This document shows positions 54,062 to 62,258 of a stretch of DNA of 64,000 nt, piece by piece. A program made the position numbers and the translations under genes. The stretch comes from Robertkochia sediminum. GTDB taxonomy: Bacteria > Bacteroidota > Bacteroidia > Flavobacteriales > Flavobacteriaceae. A model generated the notes under the pieces. It was not told where the DNA came from. It did no database searches and saw only the letters and a program-made list of their open reading frames with translations. The DNA is taken from NCBI RefSeq assembly GCF_016786255.1, contig NZ_JADMKT010000062.1, positions 62,001 to 126,000 of the forward strand, read 5' to 3'. Numbering within the stretch: the first letter of the stretch is position 1; each line of letters begins with the position of its first letter.

Positions 54062-54297
54062 CTTTGCGTTTCGCGCAACAGGGCTCAAAAAGCAAAAAAG
54101 GTCGCCTACGGATTGCTTGCTACGCAAGCCTTCCGATGCAACCCCAACCTGAAAATACAGCACCGACTCCTTCAACACAACAACTCAGAAACAAAAAAGG
54201 TCGCCTACGGATTGCTTGCTACGCAAGCCTTCCGATGCAACCCCAACCTGAAAATACAGCACGCCCCCTTTGCGCTCCGCGCAAGAGGGCTCAAAAA
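54062..54297. repeat. Nested direct repeats beside the tRNA gene
   Basis: An inner pair of perfect 71-bp direct repeats (54093-54163 and 54192-54262, period 99) is enclosed by an outer pair of 30-bp repeats (54062-54091 and 54268-54297) that match at 27 of 30 positions. Each inner copy contains the small inverted repeat GCTTGC-TAC-GCAAGC. Confidence 0.93.
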
Positions 54298-54332
54298 CAA
54301 AAAAGTCCTTTCAAGTAAACTTGAAGGACTTT
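54293..54332 (-). terminator. Terminator of the tRNA-Ala transcript
   Basis: AAAGTCCTTTCAAG (54302-54315) pairs with CTTGAAGGACTTT (54320-54332) with one bulged T. On the minus strand it is followed by a T-rich tract. It lies 50 bp beyond the 3' end of the tRNA. Confidence 0.85.
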
Positions 54333-54381
54333 CTTTTTGTTTTTTCGCACCGGCTACGCCGTGGCGCGCTTTACTTATGTG

Positions 54382-54455
54382 TGGAGAAGATCGGATTCGA
54401 ACCGACGACCTCTTGACTGCCAGTCAAGCGCTCTAGCCAACTGAGCTACATCCCC
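54382..54455 (-). tRNA. tRNA-Ala(GGC)
   Basis: The minus strand folds into a 74-nt cloverleaf: acceptor GGGGATG with CTTCTCC, D-arm GCTC/GAGC, anticodon stem CTTGA/TCAAG with loop CTGGCAG (anticodon GGC), and T-arm GTCGG-TTCGAAT-CCGAT, with discriminator A. The acceptor stem has the G3-U70 pair that identifies alanine tRNAs and one U-U mismatch at 6-67. CCA is not encoded. It begins 22 bp after the uspA stop on the same strand. Confidence 0.93.
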
Positions 54456-54477
54456 ATGATTTCGGCAGCGAATATAA

Positions 54478-55272
54478 TTATTTTTTTTGACTTAAAACCA
54501 ATAAAGGAATCGAACATCTGAATTCCTGCTTCAAAATAATATCTTTTTCCCAAAGCTTCTTAAAGAATCCGCGTTTCCTTCTGAATACCACAAGCAGATC
54601 AGGGTTATTTTTCTGGAAATGTTCCAGCACCCCCTCAAAGGTGGTCGAGTTCACCGTGCGCTGCACATCATCACCCAACGCATCAAGAGCAGGGTCGATC
54701 ACCCCATCAGGCTCTGTGAACATCGGCGTCTTTACGAACAACAGGGACAGCTTGGTCTTGAATTTCTCCTTGAACAAGGCCAGGGTATCTAAAAGTGAGT
54801 TATCTTCTACGATCCCCGACTTAAAAGCTACGAGTCCGCTCTCATACGGACTAAACGTATTGCCTTCCGGAACGATGAGCGCAGGGATATGCGATTTTTT
54901 AACGATACGCCCTGAGGTATTACCCAGGAAAACCTCTTCCCTGATATCGGTACTCTTAGGTTCGAGAACGATCAGATCGATACCGTATTCCTTATCGATC
55001 GCATTCACCCCTTCTTCAACAGTCCCCTTATAGGTCGCCACCCGTACCTGCACCCCTTTCGTATCAACCTTTTTGATAAGGTCTTTCAGAGACGACATAC
55101 TACTTTGAGCTACCTTACCCTCGACATTCCCAAAAGAGCCTGCCCGCGAAATAAGTGTATACGCCTGCATCAGGTAGATATCGCTGCCAAAGACATCGGC
55201 AAGGTCGATAGCATACTGCAGGGTATTCACGGCATTCGGGTTGATTCCAATAGGTACAAGGATATTTTTCAT
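54478..55272 (-). CDS. Universal stress protein, tandem UspA domains
   Basis: A 264-residue protein with two UspA-like domains. The first (1-140) has MKNILVPIGINPNAVNTLQY, IDLIVLEPKSTDIREEVFLG NTSGRIVKKSHIPALIVPEG; the nucleotide-binding pattern G-x2-G-x9-G is partly kept as FLGNTSGRIVKKS. The second (150-264) is more divergent (PDLLVVFRRKRGFFKKLWEK, SIPLLVLSQ). Such proteins respond to energy or oxygen stress in many bacteria. No Fnr-type palindrome is present upstream. The tRNA-Ala gene follows closely on the same strand. Confidence 0.88.
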   Translation of the reverse strand: MKNILVPIGINPNAVNTLQYAIDLADVFGSDIYLMQAYTLISRAGSFGNVEGKVAQSSMSSLKDLIKKVDTKGVQVRVATYKGTVEEGVNAIDKEYGIDLIVLEPKSTDIREEVFLGNTSGRIVKKSHIPALIVPEGNTFSPYESGLVAFKSGIVEDNSLLDTLALFKEKFKTKLSLLFVKTPMFTEPDGVIDPALDALGDDVQRTVNSTTFEGVLEHFQKNNPDLLVVFRRKRGFFKKLWEKDIILKQEFRCSIPLLVLSQKK

Positions 55273-55325
55273 AACTTCCGGCTTCAGATTTAAACCTTAA
55301 AAATACAGAAAAAGACTAATTAAAC

Positions 55326-55835
55326 GTGAAGATCAGGCTGGCAGTTTCTAATGACATTCCCGAAATACTGAAGATCACCCGCGCATGCGCTCAGAAAATG
55401 CGCCTACAGGGTATCTATCAATGGAACGGATATTACCCATCTAAAGAGGCCTTCGAGCAAGACCTCGCCAGGGAAGAACTCTACGTATTGCAACAGGGAC
55501 GCTCCCTTAACGGATGCATCGCGATCTCTACGCATTACGACGATTTTTACAAAGAAGTATCCTGGCTCACCCCGGACGGGGAGCACTTTTTTATTCATCG
55601 CCTTGCCGTTCATCCGAATCACCAGGGCAAGGGCTACGCCCAAAAGCTGATGGATTTTGCCGAAAATATGGCCCGGGAGCGCAAGCTCACCTCCATCCGC
55701 CTGGACACCTTCAGCAAGAACGAACGCAATCAGCGGTTCTATGAAGCCCGCGGATACCAACGACTGGGAGAGGTGTTTTTCCCCCGTCAGAGCAAGTTCC
55801 CGTTTTACTGCTATGAACTACCTTTGCAGCCCTAA
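55326..55835 (+). CDS. GNAT-family N-acetyltransferase
   Basis: A 169-residue acetyltransferase starting at GTG. It has the GNAT core: FIHRLAVHPNHQGKGYAQKL (acetyl-CoA pyrophosphate-binding loop Q-x-x-G-x-G/A), then TSIRLDTFSKNERNQRFYEA and RGYQRLGEVFFPR. The substrate is unknown. It lies 12 bp before the MATE gene and is probably co-transcribed with it. Confidence 0.93.
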   Translation: MKIRLAVSNDIPEILKITRACAQKMRLQGIYQWNGYYPSKEAFEQDLAREELYVLQQGRSLNGCIAISTHYDDFYKEVSWLTPDGEHFFIHRLAVHPNHQGKGYAQKLMDFAENMARERKLTSIRLDTFSKNERNQRFYEARGYQRLGEVFFPRQSKFPFYCYELPLQP

Positions 55836-55847
55836 TTCCAACTGTCT

Positions 55848-57173
55848 ATGTCAAGGGTAAGCTTTAAAGAGATCAATCGCCTGGCCATTCCGGCCATCGT
55901 CGCCGGGATCGCTGAACCCCTGATCTCCCTTACCGATATTGCCGTGATCGGAAATGTAGACGAAAATCCGGTGGAAGCCCTCGCTGCTGCCGGGATCGTA
56001 GGCTCCTTTCTGTCGGCCATCATCTGGATCGTGGCCCAGACCAAGACGGCTATTTCTGCTATAGTATCCCGTCACCTCGGCGCCAACAGGCTTACTGCCG
56101 TAAAGACCCTGGTGCCCCAGGCCCTGGCCTTTAACTTTGTCTTTAGCCTGGTGATCTATTTCACCACGGCCTTTGCGGCCGAAGCTATTTTCAAGCTCTA
56201 CAACGCCGACGGACTCATCCTGAACTACACGGCGTCTTATTATAGGATTCGCGCCTTAGGCTACCCGCTCACCCTGGTAACCTTTGCTATTTTCGGGGTC
56301 TTCCGGGGCATGCAAAATACCGTCTGGGCTATGAAATGCAGCCTTACCGGCGCGGCCATTAACGTGGTGCTCGACTACCTTTTGGTGTACGGCTGGGGCG
56401 ATGTGATCCCTCCCTTTCACCTGGAAGGGGCCGGCTGGGCCAGTGTGATCGCCCAATTGGTCATGTTGCTCATGGCTTTCTGGTTCTACTTTAAGAAAAC
56501 CCCTTTCGGCCTTAAAATAAGCACGAATATCAATCCGCGAATGAGAGAACTCCTCCTCATGAGCGCCAACCTTTTCGTGCGTACTGCCGCCCTGAATTTT
56601 GCGATCTACCTCGCCAATGCTTATGCTACCGACTACGGAAAGAACTATATCGCCGCCCAGAGTATCCTGATGAACATCTGGCTGTTCTTCTCCTTTTTTA
56701 TCGACGGTTACGCCAGTGCCGGAAATGCCATTTCAGGAAAGCTACTGGGAGCCAGAGACTATACCCGTCTATGGAATCTCAGCAAGGATATTAGCAAATA
56801 CGCCATAATCGTAGCCCTCATCCTGATGGGCGTTTGTGCCCTTTTCTACGACCGTATAGGATGGATTTTCAATAAAGATCCGGAAGTACTGGCCCTTTTC
56901 GGCACCGTATTCTGGATCGTTTTGATCATGCAACCCGTAAATGCCATCGCCTTCATGTTCGACGGTATCTTCAAGGGACTGGGCGAAGCGGCATACCTGC
57001 GTAATGTACTGCTGGCCGCCACCTTCCTTGGCTTCACCCCGGCACTATTACTTGGCGATGCGGGCGGATTAAAACTCCACGCGATCTGGATCGCCTTCTT
57101 TATCTGGATGCTCATCCGGTCTTCTGCCCTGGTCATCAGGTTCCGCCAAAAGTACCTTCAGGGGAAGGGATAG
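55848..57173 (+). CDS. MATE-family multidrug efflux transporter
   Basis: A 441-residue inner-membrane protein with about twelve helices in two six-helix halves. It opens with INRLAIPAIVAGIAEPLISL TDIAVIG, the DinF-type MATE signature, followed by TKTAISAIVSRHLGANR and, in the second half, LFFSFFIDGYASAGNAISGK LLGARD. It exchanges cationic compounds for sodium or protons. DinF-like subgroup membership is the best guess. Confidence 0.93.
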   Translation: MSRVSFKEINRLAIPAIVAGIAEPLISLTDIAVIGNVDENPVEALAAAGIVGSFLSAIIWIVAQTKTAISAIVSRHLGANRLTAVKTLVPQALAFNFVFSLVIYFTTAFAAEAIFKLYNADGLILNYTASYYRIRALGYPLTLVTFAIFGVFRGMQNTVWAMKCSLTGAAINVVLDYLLVYGWGDVIPPFHLEGAGWASVIAQLVMLLMAFWFYFKKTPFGLKISTNINPRMRELLLMSANLFVRTAALNFAIYLANAYATDYGKNYIAAQSILMNIWLFFSFFIDGYASAGNAISGKLLGARDYTRLWNLSKDISKYAIIVALILMGVCALFYDRIGWIFNKDPEVLALFGTVFWIVLIMQPVNAIAFMFDGIFKGLGEAAYLRNVLLAATFLGFTPALLLGDAGGLKLHAIWIAFFIWMLIRSSALVIRFRQKYLQGKG

Positions 57174-57179
57174 AATACG

Positions 57180-57187
57180 TACATTTG
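57180..57187 (+). promoter_or_regulatory. -7 element before the enoyl-CoA hydratase gene
   Basis: TACATTTG matches TAnnTTTG exactly, 17 bp before the ATG at 57205. Confidence 0.65.
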
Positions 57188-57204
57188 AATAAAACTACCG
57201 AGTT

Positions 57205-57975
57205 ATGACCACAGACAGAGCAGACGGAAGCCTATACACCCATGTACAAAACGGGGTCGCCACCATAGAATTTGGCCATCCGGCGAGCAATTCCTTTCCG
57301 GGAGTACTCCTGGAAAGACTTTGCAAAGCCCTCGACGAATGTTCTGAAAACCCTGAGGCCAGGATAGTGATCTTAAAGAGTGAAGGGGAAAAGGCCTTTT
57401 GTGCCGGGGCTTCTTTTGATGAGCTGCTCGCAGTAACCGATGCTGAAAGCGGCAAAGCCTTTTTTAGCGGATTCGCCAATGTGCTTTTAGCCATGCGCCG
57501 TTGTAAAAAACCCATTGTAGGGCGCGTTCAGGGAAAAACCGTCGGTGGTGGCGTAGGGATCATTGCGGCCTGCGATTACGCGCTCGCTACTGAAGCGGCC
57601 AGCGTAAAGCTGTCGGAACTAAGCATTGGGATAGGTCCCTTTGTGATCGCCCCGGCAATTGAACGCAAAGCGGGGGTTGGCGCCCTTGCCGAGATGAGCC
57701 TGGCACCCACCGAATGGAAAACCGCCTACTGGGCACAGGAGAAAGGACTCTTCGCCAAGGTACTGCCCAATATTGCCGAACTGGATAAGGAAATGGAACT
57801 TTTTACCGAAAAACTAGCCTCCTGTAATCCGGAAGCCCTGGTAGAAATGAAAAAAGCTCTATGGGAAGGCACTCCCAATTGGGATCCTTTGGTATATGAC
57901 CGCGCCGCAGTATCCGGAAGGCTCGTCCTCTCCGATTTTACCAAAAACGCCCTGGAGAAGTTACGCAATAAATAG
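57205..57975 (+). CDS. Enoyl-CoA hydratase/isomerase-family protein
   Basis: A 256-residue crotonase-fold enzyme: VATIEFGHPASNSFPGVLLE, ILKSEGEKAFCAGASFDELL (oxyanion-hole strand), and VGRVQGKTVGGGVGIIAACD (second oxyanion residue). KLSELSIGIGPFVIAPAIER follows, where a hydratase would have one of its catalytic Glu residues (LSELSIG). The reaction is not certain: hydratase, isomerase or methylglutaconyl-CoA hydratase are all possible. It converges with the oxygenase gene, the stops being 1 bp apart. Confidence 0.9.
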   Translation: MTTDRADGSLYTHVQNGVATIEFGHPASNSFPGVLLERLCKALDECSENPEARIVILKSEGEKAFCAGASFDELLAVTDAESGKAFFSGFANVLLAMRRCKKPIVGRVQGKTVGGGVGIIAACDYALATEAASVKLSELSIGIGPFVIAPAIERKAGVGALAEMSLAPTEWKTAYWAQEKGLFAKVLPNIAELDKEMELFTEKLASCNPEALVEMKKALWEGTPNWDPLVYDRAAVSGRLVLSDFTKNALEKLRNK

Positions 57976-57976
57976 C

Positions 57977-58627
57977 CTATCGTGTTTTTAACCACCCGGT
58001 AATACTATAGCGTTCACCGGCCTTTACAGGTTTCACCTCATGTTCGAGAACCTGGCTTTCAAAGATAACCACCCGACCCGGAAGCGGATAAATATCCATT
58101 GCGACCTCCCCATCTTCTCCCGGTAAGTACAGGGTTAATTCCCCTCCGTTAGCAGGATCCCAGGAGTCGTCGTTCAGGTAACAAACGATCGAAAGCTTCC
58201 TTCGGTCATCATTGCGAAAGGTATCGAGGTGACGCAGATAAAAAGTACCCTTAGGGTAAACGGCATAGTGAAATTCCCGTTCCAGGATCCCCATAAAACA
58301 GGTGCGGTTCAGATAGGTGATCAACTCCCCTATGCGGTCAAAAAAGATTTGCTCTGCAGGCCCGGCCTGGCCTTCCGGTATCCAGTGAATAAAATCGCCC
58401 CTTACCGATTTGATCACCTGTTCGTTGAAATGGTCGCCAATAGCCGACTTACGAAACTTATCGTCTTCGTATTTTTCAAGCAAGGAATCCCGTAGTAAGG
58501 TTACCGCCTGGTCGTTAAAAAAATGATCTGAAATACTGTATCGTTGAACACTAAGGTCTTCGATGATCCTCTCGAACAGCGGCTCCTCCCGAAACCCACT
58601 CTGTTCCAACACCTTACCGGATAACAT
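57977..58627 (-). CDS. 2-oxoglutarate-Fe(II) dioxygenase, prolyl-hydroxylase-like
   Basis: A 216-residue protein with a P4H-type double-stranded beta-helix: iron ligands in YLRHLDTFRNDDRRKLSIVC (His-x-Asp) and SQVLEHEVKPVKAGERYSIT (distal His), with Arg in GERYSITGW for 2-oxoglutarate. It likely hydroxylates a protein; ribosomal or elongation-factor prolyl hydroxylation is known for related bacterial enzymes, but the target here is unknown. The ATG at 58627 is preferred to TTG 58651. Confidence 0.9.
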   Translation of the reverse strand: MLSGKVLEQSGFREEPLFERIIEDLSVQRYSISDHFFNDQAVTLLRDSLLEKYEDDKFRKSAIGDHFNEQVIKSVRGDFIHWIPEGQAGPAEQIFFDRIGELITYLNRTCFMGILEREFHYAVYPKGTFYLRHLDTFRNDDRRKLSIVCYLNDDSWDPANGGELTLYLPGEDGEVAMDIYPLPGRVVIFESQVLEHEVKPVKAGERYSITGWLKTR

Positions 58628-58705
58628 CTCGCTGAGAATAAGTGGCCCCAAGATAGTTCAAAAACTCACGTGCAGGCGAAAAAAATACAAACCGGTGAAA
58701 TAGCG

Positions 58706-58713
58706 TATCTTTG
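58706..58713 (+). promoter_or_regulatory. -7 element of the queD promoter
   Basis: TATCTTTG matches TAnnTTTG exactly, 19 bp before the ATG at 58733. No clear -33 element is seen. Confidence 0.65.
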
Positions 58714-58732
58714 CCAAAAATTATCACAAACC

Positions 58733-59188
58733 ATGTCGAAGATCCGTATCACCAAGATGTTCAATTTCGAAACCGGTCATGCCCTTTATGGCTACGACGG
58801 AAAATGCCGTAATGTACACGGGCATAGTTATAAGCTTTCGGTTACCGTGATTGGGGAGCCCATTCAGGACAAGAGCCATGTAAAGTACGGGATGGTGATC
58901 GATTTTGGCGACTTGAAAAAGATCGTAAAAGAAGAGATCGTCGACGTTTTTGACCACGCTACGGTCTTTAACCGCAACACGCCTCATATCGAGCTCGCCA
59001 GGGAACTGGAAGAACGCGGTCACAATATCATCCTCGTCGATTACCAGCCTACGAGCGAGGAAATGATCATGGACTTCGCCCAAAAGATCAAAGTACGCCT
59101 CCCTGAAAATATCGCGCTGTTCTCCCTGAAGCTCCAGGAAACAGAAAGCTCTTTTGCCGAATGGCATGCTGCCGACCAGCAAGCATAG
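58733..59188 (+). CDS. queD: 6-carboxytetrahydropterin synthase (6-pyruvoyltetrahydropterin synthase family)
   Basis: A 151-residue enzyme making 6-carboxy-tetrahydropterin from dihydroneopterin triphosphate, an early step to queuosine. The zinc histidines lie in NFETGHALYGYDGKCRNVHG and HSYKLSVTV (His-x-His-Ser), with Cys in GKCRNVHGH as the catalytic residue, and later DFGDLKKIVKEEIVDVFDHA and QPTSEEMIMDFAQ. The ATG at 58733 is chosen; longer frames add a non-family leader across the promoter. Confidence 0.93.
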   Translation: MSKIRITKMFNFETGHALYGYDGKCRNVHGHSYKLSVTVIGEPIQDKSHVKYGMVIDFGDLKKIVKEEIVDVFDHATVFNRNTPHIELARELEERGHNIILVDYQPTSEEMIMDFAQKIKVRLPENIALFSLKLQETESSFAEWHAADQQA

Positions 59189-59233
59189 GGCGCACCGCTA
59201 TTAATTTTCTATATTTATACTTCAATCTAACCT

Positions 59234-60010
59234 ATGGAAGTACCTCACGGAAAGAAGGTATATTTTGCCTCCGACAATCACCTGGGAGCTCCGACCACGG
59301 CCGAAAGTGCCGGGCGTGAACGCAAATTCGTGACCTGGCTGGATCAGGTCAAAGACGATGCTGCTGCTATTTTCCTTTTAGGTGATCTTTTCGATTTCTG
59401 GTTCGAATACAAAACGGTAGTCCCCAAGGGATTTACACGTACCCTGGGAAAACTCGCTGAGATCACCGATGCGGGCATTCCGGTATATTTCTTTGTGGGC
59501 AACCACGACCTTTGGATGGATGGCTATTTTGAAGAAGAACTGAACATTCCGGTATACCACGAACCGCAGGAATTCGAATTCAACGGCAAGAAGTTCTTTA
59601 TTGGTCATGGTGACGGATTAGGCCCCGGGGACAAGGGCTATAAGCGCATGAAAAAGGTATTTACCAATCCGTTTTCCAAATGGCTATTCCGATGGCTACA
59701 CCCCGATCTGGGGGTACGCCTTGCGCAATACCTGTCGGTAAAGAACAAGCTTATTTCCGGAGATGACGACGTGCATTTTCTGGGAGAAGACAACGAATGG
59801 CTGGTACAGTATTGCAAGCGCAAGCTCGAACAGGAACACCGAGATTATTTTGTCTTTGGCCACCGCCACCTGCCTATGGAGATCGACCTGGGATCGGGAT
59901 CCCAATACATCAACCTGGGCGACTGGATAGGGTATTACACCTACGGCGAATTCGATGGCCAACAGTTAGAATTAAAAAAATACACCCCCGAAAAAGAAAA
60001 AGAGGCTTAA
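59234..60010 (+). CDS. lpxH: UDP-2,3-diacylglucosamine diphosphatase
   Basis: A 258-residue calcineurin-like phosphoesterase that forms lipid X in lipid A synthesis. Metal-binding motifs are FASDNHLGAP, IFLLGDLFDFWFEYKTVVP, FFVGNHDLWMDGYF, FIGHGDGLGPGDKGYK and VFGHRHLPMEIDL, in the LpxH order; GDLFDFWFE is characteristic. It lies 45 bp after queD on the same strand. The stop codon is in the loop of its terminator. Confidence 0.93.
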   Translation: MEVPHGKKVYFASDNHLGAPTTAESAGRERKFVTWLDQVKDDAAAIFLLGDLFDFWFEYKTVVPKGFTRTLGKLAEITDAGIPVYFFVGNHDLWMDGYFEEELNIPVYHEPQEFEFNGKKFFIGHGDGLGPGDKGYKRMKKVFTNPFSKWLFRWLHPDLGVRLAQYLSVKNKLISGDDDVHFLGEDNEWLVQYCKRKLEQEHRDYFVFGHRHLPMEIDLGSGSQYINLGDWIGYYTYGEFDGQQLELKKYTPEKEKEA

Positions 60011-60025
60011 AAAGCCTCTTTCTTC
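59999..60025 (+). terminator. Terminator overlapping the lpxH stop
   Basis: AAAGAGGCTT (59999-60008) pairs with AAGCCTCTTT (60012-60021) and is followed by a T/C-rich tract. The lpxH stop codon lies at the top of the hairpin. Confidence 0.82.
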
Positions 60026-60106
60026 TTTACTGCCGGTTTCAACCGGTATACATTGCCTTGCATTGAAGTCTGCCACACTTGACAGCGCGCATTTTTCAGA
60101 TCGCGC

Positions 60107-62242
60107 TTATTTCTTTATGATGCTTATCGCAGCTCCGCCTCCGGGTGCGAGTTTAAGCGACAGCATGGTTTCACTGTTCACCTCCTCTATTCGTATCTCG
60201 TAAGCTTCCGGATTCATATCCCAATGCGCATCGCGGGCATCGGCATAGATCGTTGCCTCATAGGTAGCACCGGGTTCCAGGAAGTCGAGGGTAATATTCA
60301 TAGCCCTGCTCTCCTCATCGGTGATACTCCCCACGAACCAATTTCCGGTTTCTCTTTCCTGGCGGGCGATGGTCACAAAATCTCCGGGTTCCCCGTTGAG
60401 CACTTCGGTACGCTGCCAGTCTACCCCAACATCGCGAATAAACTGCATGGCGGGTTTCCCTTCATAATATTCCGGCAGATCGGCTGCCATTTGTATCGGA
60501 CTATAGATCACTACGTATAGCGCCAGCTGGTGTGCGAGGGTCGTATTCACCTGGTTGTTCTCCTTCCAGGGTTTCAGTTTAATATTAAAGATTCCCGGGG
60601 TATAGTCAATAGGCCCTGAAAGCATACGGGTAAAGGCCACCAGTGGCAGGTGTTCCGGCGGATTCCCTCCGTCTGAAGCCCAGGCATTAAATTCTTGTCC
60701 GCGAAGCCCTTCCCTGGCGATCATATTCGGATATGTTCTGCGCAACCCGGTGGCTTTAATAGGCTCATGAGCATTCACCGCTACCTCGTATTCGGCCGCC
60801 TTGATCACAGCATTGTTATAATGGTTCACCATCCATTGTCCGTGGTGGTATTCCCCTTTCGGGATCAATCGGCCAACATAACCCGATTTTACCGAATGGA
60901 TCCCCAGCGATTTCATCAGGGCATAGGCGGTATCCATTTGCTGGTCGTAGGTACGGGGTGCCGCAGAGGTTTCGTGGTGCATGATGATCTCCACACCTTT
61001 TTCCTTTCCGTAGCGCACCACCTCTTTTAGGTCGTAATCGGGATAGGGCGTCACGAAATCAAACACCCCTTCACGATCTTCAAAGCCGATCCAATGCTCC
61101 CAACCTGTATTCCAACCTTCCACCAATACACCTCCAATATTGTTCTTAGCAGAAAAATCAATGAACGCCTTGGTGTTTTTTGTGGTTGCCCCATGGGTAC
61201 CTTTGGCATCTTCGAGGGTTAGGGTTTCCCCGCCCTTTTGGGTATTGGCAAAATCCCATGACGATTTCCCCAGATGCATCTCCCACCAGATACCGGTGTA
61301 TTTCATAGGCTTGAACCAGGACACATCACCAATGGCATTAGGCTCGTTAAGATTCAGAATGAGTTTTGAAGCGATAAGCTCCTTAGCCTCATCGGCGATC
61401 TGAATGGTGCGCCATGGTGTCGTAAATGGCAATGTGCGTTTCACTTTATGATCGGTGTTATCACTACCAACGAGTCCGCTGGTCAGCTTAAGCGAGGTAG
61501 TATCTACCCTCAGGGTCATTCCGGCGTAATCTACGAGAGCGGCCTCATGAAAACTAAGGTAGTATTTTACATCCCCTTCGGCCCTCATGGTCACCGGGGT
61601 ATTCACCGAATTCTCCGGAATATAGGTAGCCGCAAGGTTGGGGTGGTTTTGTTTTTCCAATGCATTGATCTCAGAGACCTTACTGGTATTGTACAGGTGT
61701 TCATAGATATCCCAATCTCCGGGGATCCACCAGGTGGTATGGTCACCGGTAAGCTGAAATTCGGTAAGCTCATCGGCAATAAGGGCTTCTTTCATACCTT
61801 CCTGCTCCGGAAACTCATACCGAAATCCGAGTCCGTCGTCATACATCCTGAATCGCAACACCAGGGTTCTTGTCGGAGCCTCCTTTTCTTTAAGCACGAC
61901 TTCCAGCTCATTGTAATGGTTGCGCACTTCCAGTTGTTCACCCCAAGGCATAGGCCAGGTCTCATCGAAGGTGCTTTCATTCACAGACATGATCTCCATC
62001 CCCGTTTTCAGGGGCGGCATATCGACAAATTCAAATCCGAAGCCCGAAGTATCGATCACGACTGTTCCGCTATGTACTGCGGTATAGGCGGGTTGCCCAT
62101 CGGGTAACAAGAAAAAATTCAGGGTATTTTCTCCCGAAGGTGAATTCACCACAGCCTGCTGTGGTGTCGTTTCCTCCGTAGCACATGACCCTGCCAGCAC
62201 TCCGGCGATCAAGGCAATGGCTACAAATAAGATACGTTTCAT
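60107..62242 (-). CDS. Glycoside hydrolase family 97 alpha-glucosidase-like lipoprotein
   Basis: A 711-residue lipoprotein (ALIAGVLAGSC). GH97 enzymes cleave alpha-glucosides or galactosides in Bacteroidota. N-terminal beta-sandwich: about 30-290; TIM barrel: about 300-590 with GDVSWFKPMKYTGIWWEMHL, GVLVEGWNTGWEHWIGFED, HHETSAAPRTYDQQM and VNAHEPIKATGLRRTYPNMI AREGLRGQEF. Glutamates in the last two blocks match the positions used by the inverting (SusB-like) subgroup. C-terminal sandwich: about 600-711. It follows recJ by 16 bp on the same strand. There are no SusC/D genes in the window. Confidence 0.93.
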   Translation of the reverse strand: MKRILFVAIALIAGVLAGSCATEETTPQQAVVNSPSGENTLNFFLLPDGQPAYTAVHSGTVVIDTSGFGFEFVDMPPLKTGMEIMSVNESTFDETWPMPWGEQLEVRNHYNELEVVLKEKEAPTRTLVLRFRMYDDGLGFRYEFPEQEGMKEALIADELTEFQLTGDHTTWWIPGDWDIYEHLYNTSKVSEINALEKQNHPNLAATYIPENSVNTPVTMRAEGDVKYYLSFHEAALVDYAGMTLRVDTTSLKLTSGLVGSDNTDHKVKRTLPFTTPWRTIQIADEAKELIASKLILNLNEPNAIGDVSWFKPMKYTGIWWEMHLGKSSWDFANTQKGGETLTLEDAKGTHGATTKNTKAFIDFSAKNNIGGVLVEGWNTGWEHWIGFEDREGVFDFVTPYPDYDLKEVVRYGKEKGVEIIMHHETSAAPRTYDQQMDTAYALMKSLGIHSVKSGYVGRLIPKGEYHHGQWMVNHYNNAVIKAAEYEVAVNAHEPIKATGLRRTYPNMIAREGLRGQEFNAWASDGGNPPEHLPLVAFTRMLSGPIDYTPGIFNIKLKPWKENNQVNTTLAHQLALYVVIYSPIQMAADLPEYYEGKPAMQFIRDVGVDWQRTEVLNGEPGDFVTIARQERETGNWFVGSITDEESRAMNITLDFLEPGATYEATIYADARDAHWDMNPEAYEIRIEEVNSETMLSLKLAPGGGAAISIIKK

Positions 62243-62258
62243 ATGTTCTGGTTTTTGG

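Noticed and set aside
54093-54262. Possible CRISPR array from two 71-bp repeats
   Set aside because: There are only two units, the repeat is far too long, and there is no cas gene in the window.
54053-54436. A 127-codon frame running through the nested repeats and across the tRNA
   Set aside because: It reads antisense through tRNA-Ala and translates the duplicated non-coding block twice; there is no start context or domain.
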